Part shown: positions 33,425-42,497 of the stretch, one piece after another
How the letters are laid out: each line of letters starts with the position of its first letter
Position numbering within the stretch: the first letter of the stretch is position 1
The notes under the pieces: model-generated
Seen by the model: only the letters and a program-made list of their open reading frames with translations
What the model was told of the DNA's origin: nothing
The model's database searches: none
Made by a program: the position numbers and the translations under genes
Source: a candidate division Hyd24-12 bacterium UBA6080
GTDB taxonomy: Bacteria; Fermentibacterota; Fermentibacteria; Fermentibacterales; JCC-6
Direction: 5' to 3'
Length of the DNA stretch: 64,000 nt
NCBI GenBank assembly: GCA_002436025.1
Contig: DIXM01000011.1
Span: 65,723 to 129,722, forward strand

Positions 33425-35326
33425 TCAGTCAATGACCACCAGCTTCGTGGTCTGCCTTATACCGGTGTGCGTGGTGAGTTGAAGCAGGTAGGTACCGCTG
33501 GGAAGACCGGCAACGGACAGGTGCCTGTCGGATGGGGAAAGGGAGGCGTTCCTCACCATCCTTCCACTCATGTCAAAGATCATGGCCTCGATTGTCATTT
33601 CAGCGGTTCCGGGCCACTGCAGCAGAATGTTCGCGCTGGCTGGATTCGGTGAGACGAAGGCTGTGCTCACCCCCTGCGGTGGAAGCTCGAAGTCTTCGAT
33701 GCCTGTCAGTATGTTGCCGCAGAGTATGTGATTGTAGGGGTCGAAGACCACCTCGACGGGCTCGAAAGAAAGCTGCCAGGTTTCACTCTGCGCCTGCTGA
33801 TCGTTCCACATCACAACCAGTGTGTCTTCCGAGGCACCCTGTACCAGGAACTCCAGGGGCATCTCGAAAATCGTGGAAGTGCTCTGGGTCTGGGCGAGGT
33901 CGACGGTCAGCTCCCAGCCTGCGCCGGACGGCTGTGCGGAGTGGGTCACGTCGTATATCGGGTACCCCCATCCGTGGATCCAGGTGTCGAAGAACCAGTC
34001 GATGTCATTCCCGGTATGGGTTTCGATGTCATTCCTGAAGTCATCGGTCCAGACCAGTCCGAACATGTGGTTCTGGAAGTAGTAGTTCAGGGTGCTGTAG
34101 AAAACGTCGTCGCCCAGCACGTAGCGAAGCATGTGAAGGACGGCCCCGGCCTTGTCGTAGGTGGTGGCGCTGAATATCTCTGCCGGGGTCGATGGCTGTG
34201 AAATGGGGAAAAGCTCTCCGCTGTTCAGGTAGGGCTTCATTATCTGGTTCACCATGTAGTCGTCGTAGGCCTCCTGGCCGTAGGTCTCCATCCACAGGGC
34301 TTCGCCCAGGGTCGCAAAACCCTCCTTCAGCCAGATTTGCTGCCATTCAGCGGGAGTGACACAGCACCCCCACCAGTGGTGAGTCATCTCGTGGGCGATT
34401 ATCCAATCCCAGTTGGTGTCGCCGTTCACCGCCTGGGCCACGTGGGTCACGTGTGAAACGTGCTCCATGTCGCCCTTCGGGGTTTCCACCAGGCTGAAGC
34501 GGCAATCCCAGGGGTACTCACCGAAAAGTCCCTCAAGGTTTGCCATCATCAGATCGACGTTCACGAAGCTTCCCAGGGCGTCCTCCACATCCCACGAATA
34601 GACGTAGTAGAAGATCCTGGCGTCGGTGGAGTCGTGAAGTACCACATAGTCGCCAACGTTGAGAGCCACCAGGTAAGTGGGCATCTGCTGTTCGACCGCC
34701 CAGTGATAGGTGGCTTTGCCCTCCGAGAACTCCACCCCCGTGGAATCGCCGTTGGCAACCGCGTAATCGACCTCGTCGCACGTTATGTGAAAGTCGAAGG
34801 AAGCCTTGTCGTTCTGGTGATCCCAGCAGGGGAACATGCACTTGCCCATGTTCTGCCCCGGGGTGTAGATGCCCACCCCGATGTGATAGGTGAGCACGTT
34901 TGCGAACCAGAAACCGCCCCAGCTTTCGTGGTAGGGGCTTCCGCCATAGGAGATGAAGACCTCGGTGGTGTCTCCCGGGTTGAGTGTTTCGCCCAGGGTG
35001 ATGAAGATCGAGTCCGCATCGTGGTAGAAGGACAGGGGCCCCGTGGAGTCCCAGACCGCGCCGGCCTCAAGCTGCCTGAGGTCCAGCCGGATGCTGGACA
35101 CCGGCGATGCCCCGCACGCCATTAAAATCGATGTGGTACCCTCTATCTCCTCGATGTCCTCGAAGACCTCAAGCGCTATGTCGTAGTGAAGGATGTCCAC
35201 CGGGTTCTGGGGATGGTCGAATTCCTGGATGAAGGCTGCGGAAGAGATGGGACGCGCCAGGGCGGTGAAGTCGAGGTAAACCTCGGGATCGGCTGCGAAA
35301 AGGGCCAGAACCGCTAACAGTGCCAT
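33425..35326 (-). CDS. secreted M1-family metallopeptidase with C-terminal sorting module
   Basis: A 633-aa protein with a signal-like N-terminus (ALLAVLALFAADPEVYLDF). A beta-rich N-terminal M1 domain is followed by a PKGDMEH element in the place of the GAMEN substrate motif. The zinc site is H-E-M-T-H-H (first His ~312) with the third ligand in WLKEGFATLGEALW ~19 residues later. The last ~80 residues are a type IX-like sorting domain (VSPNPASANILLQW ... LPSGTYLLQLTT ... TTKLVVID). It should act as a surface or released aminopeptidase. ATG 35326 has an AAGGAG site 7 nt upstream; earlier in-frame codons lack a signal peptide. Confidence 0.93.
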   Translation of the reverse strand: MALLAVLALFAADPEVYLDFTALARPISSAAFIQEFDHPQNPVDILHYDIALEVFEDIEEIEGTTSILMACGASPVSSIRLDLRQLEAGAVWDSTGPLSFYHDADSIFITLGETLNPGDTTEVFISYGGSPYHESWGGFWFANVLTYHIGVGIYTPGQNMGKCMFPCWDHQNDKASFDFHITCDEVDYAVANGDSTGVEFSEGKATYHWAVEQQMPTYLVALNVGDYVVLHDSTDARIFYYVYSWDVEDALGSFVNVDLMMANLEGLFGEYPWDCRFSLVETPKGDMEHVSHVTHVAQAVNGDTNWDWIIAHEMTHHWWGCCVTPAEWQQIWLKEGFATLGEALWMETYGQEAYDDYMVNQIMKPYLNSGELFPISQPSTPAEIFSATTYDKAGAVLHMLRYVLGDDVFYSTLNYYFQNHMFGLVWTDDFRNDIETHTGNDIDWFFDTWIHGWGYPIYDVTHSAQPSGAGWELTVDLAQTQSTSTIFEMPLEFLVQGASEDTLVVMWNDQQAQSETWQLSFEPVEVVFDPYNHILCGNILTGIEDFELPPQGVSTAFVSPNPASANILLQWPGTAEMTIEAMIFDMSGRMVRNASLSPSDRHLSVAGLPSGTYLLQLTTHTGIRQTTKLVVID

Positions 35327-35380
35327 GGTGCACTCCTTCTGATTTATCAGTAAAACACACGTCGAACTGCTACGAAAGCT

Positions 35381-35386
35381 ATTATA
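35381..35386 (-). promoter_or_regulatory. -10 box for the M1 peptidase gene
   Basis: A perfect TATAAT on the minus strand lies ~55 bp upstream of the ATG. The -35 region at the right distance is poor, so this may be a weak or activator-dependent promoter. Confidence 0.4.
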
Positions 35387-35473
35387 CAAAGGCACTGCCA
35401 TGGATGCAGTTCCGCAAAGTTTACTACGTCCTGTGAACACCAGGTATTCCAGGAACGATCTCGATTTCCGGCG

Positions 35474-35502
35474 TTGACGGGATGTGGGGTCTTCGCTATA
35501 TA
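35474..35502 (+). promoter_or_regulatory. sigma70-like promoter of the TetR/export operon
   Basis: TTGACG (35474-35479), a 17-bp spacer and TATATA (35497-35502) lie 37 bp ahead of the tetR-family start codon. The -10 box runs directly into the 25-bp palindrome, so a bound repressor would block RNA polymerase. Confidence 0.65.
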
Positions 35503-35526
35503 ACCATTTAGTTAAACCAAATAGTT
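35502..35526 (+). promoter_or_regulatory. palindromic operator for the TetR-family repressor
   Basis: A 25-bp near-perfect inverted repeat (left arm AACCATTTAGTT, right arm AACCAAATAGTT, one central base; 10 of 12 pairs match). It overlaps the end of the -10 box and the start of transcription. Its size and position fit an autoregulated TetR operator. Confidence 0.65.
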
Positions 35527-35538
35527 CAAGGAGAGTGT

Positions 35539-36153
35539 ATGGCTTCCAGGAGAATGGATGAGAACGTTATTCTGGACGCGGCAGCAGAGGTTTTTGCCGA
35601 AAAGGGGTTCGCCGGTGCAAGAGTGGATGAGATCGCTTCCCGCGCCGGCGTGAACAAGGCCATGCTCTACTACCGAGTTGGTGACAAGGAAGAACTCTAC
35701 AGAAGAGTCGTAATCCGGGGGCAGGAAGGGTTCAGGAACGCCATGATAAGATCGCTTGCGGAAACCGATGATGCACAGGACACGTTCGGTTCAATGATCC
35801 ATGGCGTGGCGGAACATGCCTTCAACAACAGAGTCCTGCCCTCCATTATTCTCAGGGAGTTTGCGGGAGGGGCTTCAACCCTGCCTGCAGAGGCCCTCGA
35901 TAACTTGAGGGAATTCACGGAGATTGTCCGTTCGACAATGACCATGGGGAGGGAAGAGGGAGCCTTCAGGGATGTGGACACGGTTACCCTTCAGTTCCTG
36001 GTCATTGGAACGATCCTGGTACTTTCCCGGACTGTTTGTTTGAGGCGGGAACTGCTGCCCGACTCTCCGGGTCCGGTCACTGCCGCCGAGACTGCCAACT
36101 TCCTGAAAGACATCCTTTTTCGCGGCATTTGCAGGGAAGGCTCACAACAATGA
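35539..36153 (+). CDS. TetR/AcrR-family transcriptional repressor
   Basis: A 204-aa protein with an N-terminal TetR HTH: ILDAAAEVFAEKGFAGARVDEIASRAGVNKAMLYY (residues ~9-43), then an all-helical ligand-binding domain. It is the first gene of a five-gene export operon in the same order as E. coli cecR-ybhGFSR and should repress it until an effector binds. An AAGGAGAG ribosome site lies 3-6 nt before ATG. The next gene overlaps its stop (ATGA). Confidence 0.92.
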   Translation: MASRRMDENVILDAAAEVFAEKGFAGARVDEIASRAGVNKAMLYYRVGDKEELYRRVVIRGQEGFRNAMIRSLAETDDAQDTFGSMIHGVAEHAFNNRVLPSIILREFAGGASTLPAEALDNLREFTEIVRSTMTMGREEGAFRDVDTVTLQFLVIGTILVLSRTVCLRRELLPDSPGPVTAAETANFLKDILFRGICREGSQQ

Positions 36154-37094
36154 TAAAACTGCTTTTTGTTCTGCTCGTTTTGATGACCACTGCCTGTAAT
36201 GAAGATGAGAACCTGTTTTCCGGGAGTATCGAGATTGATGAAATCCGTGTATCCGCCAGGGTGAGCGGCCAGGTTACGGAAGTCATAGTGAGAGAAGCCG
36301 ACGAAGTTATACCCGGTCAACTTCTTGTGACAATTGACGATTCACAGTACCTTCTTCTCGTGGCCCGGAGCGAGGCCGCCCTGTTGGCTGCCGAGGCTGG
36401 CCTCGGCACCCTTTTGGAGGGTACCAGGACGCAGCAGATCGTCTCTGCTTCCGCTTCCGTCTCGGCGGCCCGGGCCGATAAGATCCAGAGGGAGACGGAC
36501 TTTCTGAGGGCACAACAGCTCTTTGCCGCAGGAGCCCTTTCGGAACAGAGCCTTCAATCCGCGGAGACAGCGGCTGTAGCAGCTGCATCAAGATACAATT
36601 CCGCTGTTCAGTCCTACTCCCTGGCTGCCGAGGGCGCCCGTTCGACGGAGATACTTGCCGGAGAGGCTGCTGTTGCCTCAGCTGAGGCCTCCCTTCAGAT
36701 TGCCCTTAGCCAGCTGGCATGGACTGCCGTGACATCTCCCGCCGAGGGAACCGTGACAAGCATCGATGTACGTGCGGGAGAGAACATTTCCGCCGGGATG
36801 ACATTGCTTGTCGTTGCCCCCCTGGATACCGTCGAGGTGGTTTTCTACCTTCCAGAACCGTTTCTTGCGCGGGTGTCCCCTGGTGTGGCGATTCAGGTCA
36901 GTGCATCGAACGGCGAGCCCGTTGAGGGAACGCTCACCCGTATCAGCGATCAGGCCGAATTCACCCCTTCCAACGTTGAGACGAGGGATGGCAGGACAAG
37001 CTTGGTCTACAGGGCGGAAGGATCAATTCCAAACCCTGGCGGCGTATTCAAAGCCGGTATGCCGGTTGACGTCCGCATCCCGGAGAGCTTGTGA
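36150..37094 (+). CDS. HlyD-type membrane fusion lipoprotein (YbhG-like)
   Basis: A 314-aa periplasmic adaptor. A lipoprotein signal ends at MTTAC (Cys16), suggesting membrane anchoring by lipid. A lipoyl-type half (VSARVSGQVTEVIVREADEV) is followed by a long alpha-hairpin coiled coil (~70-190), the second lipoyl half (SPAEGTVTSIDVRAGENISAG) and a beta-barrel domain. It should link the ABC-2 permeases encoded downstream to an outer-membrane channel; no TolC gene is present here. The start ATG overlaps the tetR stop; upstream codons belong to the repressor's region. Confidence 0.9.
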   Translation: MIKLLFVLLVLMTTACNEDENLFSGSIEIDEIRVSARVSGQVTEVIVREADEVIPGQLLVTIDDSQYLLLVARSEAALLAAEAGLGTLLEGTRTQQIVSASASVSAARADKIQRETDFLRAQQLFAAGALSEQSLQSAETAAVAAASRYNSAVQSYSLAAEGARSTEILAGEAAVASAEASLQIALSQLAWTAVTSPAEGTVTSIDVRAGENISAGMTLLVVAPLDTVEVVFYLPEPFLARVSPGVAIQVSASNGEPVEGTLTRISDQAEFTPSNVETRDGRTSLVYRAEGSIPNPGGVFKAGMPVDVRIPESL

Positions 37095-38002
37095 CGCCGG
37101 GCTTGGAAGCGGTTGAGGTTGCAGATCTCAGGAAGAGCTTCAAAACCGTCGAAGCAGTCAGAGGCATTTCTTTCAGTGTGGGCAAAGGTGAGGTTTTCGG
37201 TCTTGTTGGACCAGATGGAGCAGGCAAGACAACCACCATGCGCATGCTTGCTGCGGTACTCACCCCTGATTCGGGCTCTGTTTCCATCCTTGGGCTGGAT
37301 TCCGTCCGCGATCGGGAAAGAATTCACGACAGGATTGCCTACATGAGCCAGCGCTTCGGCTTGTATCAGGATCTGACGGTGGTGGAAAACATGGAGTTCT
37401 ACGCCGAACTTTACGGTGTATCCCGGAAAGCCCTGAAGCCATCGGTTGAGAAACTGTTGAAATGGAGTAGTCTTGCGCCTTTCAGGAACAGACCGGCGGG
37501 AAAACTTTCAGGTGGAATGAAGCAGAAACTGGGCCTTGCGTGCGCCCTTGTTCACACTCCCGAACTGCTCATTCTGGACGAGCCCACCAACGGTGTGGAT
37601 CCCGTCTCCCGCAGAGAGTTCTGGGAGCTTCTCTACAATCTCGTTAAGGAAGGTCTTGGCATCGTGCTGACAACGGCTTACCTCGATGAAGCGGAAAGGT
37701 GTCACCGCTTGGCGTTTATGGACGGCGGGTGCATAACGGCAACGGGAACTCCCGGAGAGATTGTCGATCTCATACCGGGAGGGGTTCGCAGTTTTCTCTC
37801 TAAAAGCCCCTTCGAGGATTCCCGCAAACTTGAAGAGATTCCCGGCGCTCTGTCTACAGTATTCGGGAAAGAGGTTCACGTTATGGGTAATGTGAATTCC
37901 TCCCTCATTGAGGCCGCCCTGGGCAAAAAAGTTGATGTTCACCCTGTGAAGGCTTCGGTCGAAGATGCCTTTGTCTACCTTTCATCGGCTTCACATGGCT
38001 GA
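37091..38002 (+). CDS. ABC exporter ATPase 1
   Basis: A 303-aa ATPase. Walker A is G-P-D-G-A-G-K-T-T near residue 39, the Q-loop is in YMSQRFGLYQDLTV, the signature is KLSGGMKQKLGLACAL near 137 and Walker B is LLILDEPTNGVDP near 160. The start is GTG overlapping the adaptor stop (GTGA). It matches the N-terminal half of E. coli YbhF. Here the two halves are separate genes. Confidence 0.93.
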   Translation: MTPGLEAVEVADLRKSFKTVEAVRGISFSVGKGEVFGLVGPDGAGKTTTMRMLAAVLTPDSGSVSILGLDSVRDRERIHDRIAYMSQRFGLYQDLTVVENMEFYAELYGVSRKALKPSVEKLLKWSSLAPFRNRPAGKLSGGMKQKLGLACALVHTPELLILDEPTNGVDPVSRREFWELLYNLVKEGLGIVLTTAYLDEAERCHRLAFMDGGCITATGTPGEIVDLIPGGVRSFLSKSPFEDSRKLEEIPGALSTVFGKEVHVMGNVNSSLIEAALGKKVDVHPVKASVEDAFVYLSSASHG

Positions 38003-38717
38003 TTTTGCAGTGGTTCTGGAGAACCTTTCAAAGAAGTTCGGCGACTTCATCGCCGTCGACCGGATCTCTCTTTCGGTTAAGAAAGGTGAGATCTTCGGCT
38101 TTCTTGGCGCCAACGGGGCCGGCAAGTCAACCACAATAAGGATGCTCTGCGGAATTCTCCGGCCCACATCGGGTAAGGGCGTTGTGGGAGGTGTCGACAT
38201 CACGAAAACCCCGGAGAAGGTGAAGGATTTCATAGGCTACATGAGCCAGAAGTTTTCACTCTACGACGATCTGACCGTTGAGGAAAACCTTGATTTCTAT
38301 GCCGGCATTTACCGTGTGGCGAACAGAGAGAAAGCGATAGAAACAGCCCTTCGCAGGGCCGGACTTCAGGGCATGGGGAAGAAGCTGACCGGCAGCCTTC
38401 CCGTGGGTTGGAAGCAGCAGTTGTCACTGGCAAGCGCCGTTATGCATCACCCGTCGATACTTTTCCTTGATGAACCCACCTCCGGGGTTGATCCGAACAC
38501 AAGGCGCAGGTTCTGGGAAGGTATCAGGGAAATGTCCCTGGAGGGGGTTACTGTCTTTGTAACCACCCATTACATGCTTGAAGCCGAGTACTGTGACAGA
38601 GTCTCCGTGATGAAGAGCGGCAGGGTGATCGCCCTGGGAACTCCAGAAGAGCTGAAACAGGGCGAGAAGACACTCGAGGAGGCCTTCATTTCAATGGTAA
38701 AAAGGGCGGAAGTGTGA
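37995..38717 (+). CDS. ABC exporter ATPase 2 with non-canonical signature
   Basis: A 240-aa ATPase. Walker A is GANGAGKST near residue 41, the Q-loop is in YMSQKFSLYDDLTVEE and Walker B is ILFLDEPTSGVDP. The C-loop reads SLPVGWKQQLSLASAV in place of L-S-G-G-x-x-Q, as in the C-terminal ATPase half of YbhF-type transporters. It probably pairs with ATPase 1 as an asymmetric heterodimer. ATG 37995 gives an 8-bp overlap with ATPase 1; earlier codons are inside that gene. Confidence 0.92.
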   Translation: MADFAVVLENLSKKFGDFIAVDRISLSVKKGEIFGFLGANGAGKSTTIRMLCGILRPTSGKGVVGGVDITKTPEKVKDFIGYMSQKFSLYDDLTVEENLDFYAGIYRVANREKAIETALRRAGLQGMGKKLTGSLPVGWKQQLSLASAVMHHPSILFLDEPTSGVDPNTRRRFWEGIREMSLEGVTVFVTTHYMLEAEYCDRVSVMKSGRVIALGTPEELKQGEKTLEEAFISMVKRAEV

Positions 38718-39811
38718 ATCCACGAAGGATATGGGCGATTGCCGGGAAGGAGTTCCTGCACGTCCTCCGCGACCCAAGAAGCCTATCGATGGGAATCGCG
38801 ATCCCGGTCTTCCTTCTTGTGCTCTTCGGCTATGGGCTCTCCCTTGACGTGAGCAACGTTCCCCTGGCGGTGTGGGACCAGGATGATTCGGGCATCTCCA
38901 GGGAGCTGATCCGCTCCTTCGTGAATTCACAGGCCTTCAAGGCTGCGGGTTCGCTGCATTCGCACAGTGAAGTCGAGAACGCGCTTCAAATGGGCCGAGC
39001 CACTGCTGTGCTGGTGATACCGGGGGATTACTCCGAGAAACTCCGTCGTGGCGAGAAAACCGAACTGCAGCTTCTTGTCGATGGCAGCGACTCCAACACA
39101 GCAAGGCTCGCCATGATGTACGCGGAAGGGATACTCAGAGTCGGCAGGCCAGGGCACGGGACAAGCGCAATAAGCGTGATAAGCGCATACAACCCTGGAA
39201 TGGACACCACCTGGTCCATTATCCCCGGGCTAATTGCGATCATCGTGAATGTTATCGCCGCCATGCTGACTTCGTTGTGCGTAGCACGCGAATGGGAAAA
39301 CGGCACGATGGAGCAGCTTGTCTCCACCCCTGTTCGAAAGGGCGAGTTCATACTGGGCAAGCTGGTTCCATACTACTGCATCGGGGTGATCGATGTTCTC
39401 ATCGCAGTTGCAATGGCGCTGCTGCTTTTCGGGGTGCCTCTCCATGGCAGCGTTGTTTCACTTGCCGTTGTCAGCGGAGTGTTCCTTCTCGGCGCTCTTT
39501 CTCTCGGCCTTCTCATTAGCATTTTTGCAGGTTCGCAGCTGCTGGCAAGTCAACTCGCCCTGGTCATCACCTTTCTTCCCGGTTTCATTCTTTCGGGCTT
39601 CGTCTACGACATTGCGGCGATGCCGCTGGTTGTGGCCGCTTTCACCAGGATCATTCCGGCGCGGTATCTGGTCTCCCTCCTCCGGGCGATTTTTCTCAAG
39701 GGTGAGTGGGGCTCGGCGCTCACTCTCGATCTTGTGCTTCTGACGGTGTTCGCCGGCGTTGTTCTTATCATGTCCCGAAAAAGGCTCAAATTGAACCTGG
39801 ACGGCAGATGA
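38714..39811 (+). CDS. ABC-2 type permease 1 (YbhS-like)
   Basis: A 365-aa membrane protein. A cytoplasmic start (RRIWAIAGKEFLHVLRDPRSL) leads to helix 1, a ~140-residue extracytoplasmic domain, and five C-terminal helices including the ABC-2 conserved EWENGTMEQLVSTPVRKGEF loop. The start is GTG overlapping the previous stop (GTGA). It forms the membrane pore with the next gene product and exports a drug-like or lipid substrate whose identity is not visible. Confidence 0.92.
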   Translation: MNPRRIWAIAGKEFLHVLRDPRSLSMGIAIPVFLLVLFGYGLSLDVSNVPLAVWDQDDSGISRELIRSFVNSQAFKAAGSLHSHSEVENALQMGRATAVLVIPGDYSEKLRRGEKTELQLLVDGSDSNTARLAMMYAEGILRVGRPGHGTSAISVISAYNPGMDTTWSIIPGLIAIIVNVIAAMLTSLCVAREWENGTMEQLVSTPVRKGEFILGKLVPYYCIGVIDVLIAVAMALLLFGVPLHGSVVSLAVVSGVFLLGALSLGLLISIFAGSQLLASQLALVITFLPGFILSGFVYDIAAMPLVVAAFTRIIPARYLVSLLRAIFLKGEWGSALTLDLVLLTVFAGVVLIMSRKRLKLNLDGR

Positions 39812-40857
39812 TGACTAAAAGGCTGCGTTTCATGCTGAAGAAGGAGCTTCTCCAAACCTTCCGCGACCCAAGGATGCGAATGGTCATCCTTGTTGTTCCC
39901 GTGTTTCAGACCCTTGTATTTGGCTACGCTGTAACTACCGACGTTAAAAGGGTAGAGATGGCTGTTGTTGACATGGCGGCAACCTCGGAAAGCAGATCGG
40001 TTGTAAGGGATTTCACCTCGTCGGGAGTGTTCATTCCTGCAGTCGTGGAGCATGACTATGCCTCTGCCTGGTCAGCCCTTGACCAGGGAAGGGTACAGGC
40101 GATGCTTTTCTTTGACCGCACAGGCAACATTCAATTCGTTACGGATGGTTCCAGAGGGATATCTTCCGGTGTCGCCTCAGGATACGCTTCCACCATACTG
40201 GCTTCAAGGAATGATTTACCTATGGAGATCCACTCGCGCGCCTGGTACAACCCCCTTCTCGAAAGCCGCAACTTCTACGTACCCGGGGTGATCGCCATGA
40301 TGGTAATGGTGATAACGCTCATCCTGAGCAGCATGGCGGTGGTAAGGGAGAAGGAGATAGGCACCATGGAGCAGATAATGGTGACTCCCATGAAAAGGTG
40401 GGAGTTCATCGCGGGCAAGACCCTTCCCTTTGCGGCCATCGGGATGGTGAATGTTCTTGTGGTAAGCGCCGTGGCTGTTCTCTGGTTCAGCATTCCCCTC
40501 CGGGGAAGCATTCTTCTTCTGATGCTCGCCTCGGTTCTTTACCTGATGAACACGCTGGGCATGGGGCTCCTGATATCTACCATGTCTTCCACACAGCAGC
40601 AGGCCATGCTGAGTTGTTTCTTCTTCATTTTTCCCGCAACGCTTCTCTCGGGTTTTGCCTTTCCGATAGCGAACATGCCCGGAGTGATCAGAGCGATGAC
40701 CCTGTTTAACCCGGTACGCTACATGATGACGATTCTCCGGGAGATCTTCCTGAAAGGCAACGGCCTTGAGACGCTCTGGCCTTCCTTTCTGGCTCTTCTC
40801 CTTCTGGGAAGCGCACTGTTGACTGCGGCAACCCTGCGGTTCAGAAAGACTGTCTGA
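39808..40857 (+). CDS. ABC-2 type permease 2 (YbhR-like)
   Basis: A 349-aa paralog of permease 1 with the same layout: RLRFMLKKELLQTFRDPRMR at the start, a large extracytoplasmic domain, then EKEIGTMEQIMVTPMKRWEF and five C-terminal helices. Two ATG codons in a row (39808, 39811); the first overlaps the upstream stop (ATGA). It is the last gene of the operon, with no clear terminator before the convergent flavoprotein gene 24 bp away. Confidence 0.92.
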   Translation: MMTKRLRFMLKKELLQTFRDPRMRMVILVVPVFQTLVFGYAVTTDVKRVEMAVVDMAATSESRSVVRDFTSSGVFIPAVVEHDYASAWSALDQGRVQAMLFFDRTGNIQFVTDGSRGISSGVASGYASTILASRNDLPMEIHSRAWYNPLLESRNFYVPGVIAMMVMVITLILSSMAVVREKEIGTMEQIMVTPMKRWEFIAGKTLPFAAIGMVNVLVVSAVAVLWFSIPLRGSILLLMLASVLYLMNTLGMGLLISTMSSTQQQAMLSCFFFIFPATLLSGFAFPIANMPGVIRAMTLFNPVRYMMTILREIFLKGNGLETLWPSFLALLLLGSALLTAATLRFRKTV

Positions 40858-40881
40858 CGACTGTCCGGACCGTTCCCCTGA

Positions 40882-42072
40882 TTAGATTCTCCGTGCCACG
40901 TCCCGCCCAAACGAAACGCAGTTCTCAACACCCGCTTCATCTGGGTTCCAGAGGCTTTTAATGCCGTCGTTCAGCACCTCAAAGCCGGCCTTCCCAAGCC
41001 ATTCGGTTATCTTGGGAACCCCCTCGCCGCTCCAGCCGTGGCAGCCGAAAGCTGCTGCCTTCTTGCCCTTGAAGCGCAGCCCTTCGATCTCTTCGAGAAT
41101 GCCGGCGGTGCCGCTGGTGATACCCTTTCCTATCGTGGGCGAGCCGACAAGGATGACCTTTGATCTGAAAACCTCGGTGATCACGTCGTTCTTGTCGGAC
41201 TTGGAAATGTTGCACAGCTTGATCGTCACCCCGGGGTCCTGCCCGTGAATTCCTTCAGAGATGCTTTCAGCCATGGTCCGGGTTCCATCCCACATGGTGT
41301 CGTAGAGAATCGTTACCTGGTTCTCGCTGTAGCTGTCGGCCCAAGCCAGGTACTTCTCAACGATCTGTGCCGGGTTGTCCCTCCATATGACACCGTGGCT
41401 CGTGGCGATCATGTCGATAGGAACGCCCAGGGCCAGCACTTCCCTTATCTTCTTCACCACCAGGGGGCTGAACGGCGTGAGGATGTTGGCGTAGTACTTT
41501 ATGCACTCACCCATAAGTTCAGCCTGGTCAACAAGATCGTTGAAAAGAAGCTCAGTGGCGTAGTGCTGTCCGAACGCGTCGTTGCTGAAAAGAATGTTGT
41601 CGCCGGTCATATAGGCGGCCATGCTGTCCGGCCAGTGCAGCATGGGCATTTCCACGAAAACCAGCGACTTGCCGTTGCCGATGTCCAGGGTGTCCCCGGT
41701 CTTCACCACCACGAAATGCCAGTCCTGATGGTACTGCCCCTTCAGGGACTTCACGGCGTTCGCCGTGCAGTACACGGGAGTTTCTGGAATGTGTTTCATC
41801 AGTTCAGGCAGGGCGCCGCTGTGGTCTACCTCTCCGTGATTGGCTATCACGCAGTCGATCCGGGAAAGATCGATCTCTTTCCTCAGGTTCTCGACGAACT
41901 CCTTCGCAAAGGGCTTCCACACTGTATCCACAAGGACATTCTTTTCCTCCCTTATCAGATAGGAGTTGTATGTGGAACCCTTGTGGGTGGAGTACTCGTT
42001 GCCGTGAAACTTCCTGAGCTCCCAGTCAACCTTTCCAACCCACGTTACATTGCCCTTCACCATGCGGCCCAT
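40882..42072 (-). CDS. flavodiiron protein (A-type flavoprotein, O2/NO reductase)
   Basis: A 396-aa protein with an N-terminal metallo-beta-lactamase-like diiron domain: NHGEVDHSGAL near residue 80 (H-x-E-x-D-H ligands), HWPDSM near 146 and NDAFGQH near 165. A C-terminal flavodoxin domain (~250-396, ILYDTMWDGTRTMAES and VGSPTIGKG) binds FMN. It has no rubredoxin fusion. Such enzymes reduce O2 or NO in anaerobes, with electrons from rubredoxin or similar donors encoded elsewhere. A GGAAGGA site precedes ATG 42072; ATG 42063 is an alternative. It supports an anaerobic, oxygen-defending lifestyle. Confidence 0.93.
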   Translation of the reverse strand: MGRMVKGNVTWVGKVDWELRKFHGNEYSTHKGSTYNSYLIREEKNVLVDTVWKPFAKEFVENLRKEIDLSRIDCVIANHGEVDHSGALPELMKHIPETPVYCTANAVKSLKGQYHQDWHFVVVKTGDTLDIGNGKSLVFVEMPMLHWPDSMAAYMTGDNILFSNDAFGQHYATELLFNDLVDQAELMGECIKYYANILTPFSPLVVKKIREVLALGVPIDMIATSHGVIWRDNPAQIVEKYLAWADSYSENQVTILYDTMWDGTRTMAESISEGIHGQDPGVTIKLCNISKSDKNDVITEVFRSKVILVGSPTIGKGITSGTAGILEEIEGLRFKGKKAAAFGCHGWSGEGVPKITEWLGKAGFEVLNDGIKSLWNPDEAGVENCVSFGRDVARRI

Positions 42073-42140
42073 TTGGAACCATCCTTCCGATCCTGGTCAA
42101 CTTCCACAGGAAAAACCACTTACGGCAACTCTCCACCGGA

Positions 42141-42497
42141 TTAGAACGTAATGATCCTGTCGCTGTCAATCACCCATGATGCCAGCTCGGGCATCGTGGA
42201 TTTCTCAGCGCCCTGGAAGTAGGGATGATTCCTGTGTATCCCGCATCTCGCCATGCACGTGCCGCAGACTTTCACCGGAACGCCCTTCGCGATGAGTTCC
42301 CTGAGCATTCCCGAAAGATCCTGGTCATATCCATCCGGAGGCATGCATGCGTCACGGGCCATGTCCACCGAGTCGTTCATGAGAAAGAGCCTCACGTCCT
42401 GCCCAGCATCCAGCAGTTTTCCCGCAAGTCGAAGGCCGTTCCAGGTGACATCAGTGTTATCGTACGGTTCGCGGTTGAAGATGATCAGAATTTTCAT
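42141..42497 (-). CDS. DsrE/DsrF-like sulfur-relay family protein
   Basis: A 118-aa protein beginning ILIIFNREPYDNTDVTWNGLRLA, with RLFLMNDSVDMARDAC near residue 41 and KVCGTCMARCGI near 78. This is the DsrE-like fold, with cysteines that may carry persulfide sulfur. AAAGGA 7 nt before ATG 42497 decides the start. It lies 68 bp upstream of the flavodiiron gene on the same strand, a pairing that suggests joint redox or sulfur stress roles (inference). Confidence 0.85.
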   Translation of the reverse strand: MKILIIFNREPYDNTDVTWNGLRLAGKLLDAGQDVRLFLMNDSVDMARDACMPPDGYDQDLSGMLRELIAKGVPVKVCGTCMARCGIHRNHPYFQGAEKSTMPELASWVIDSDRIITF

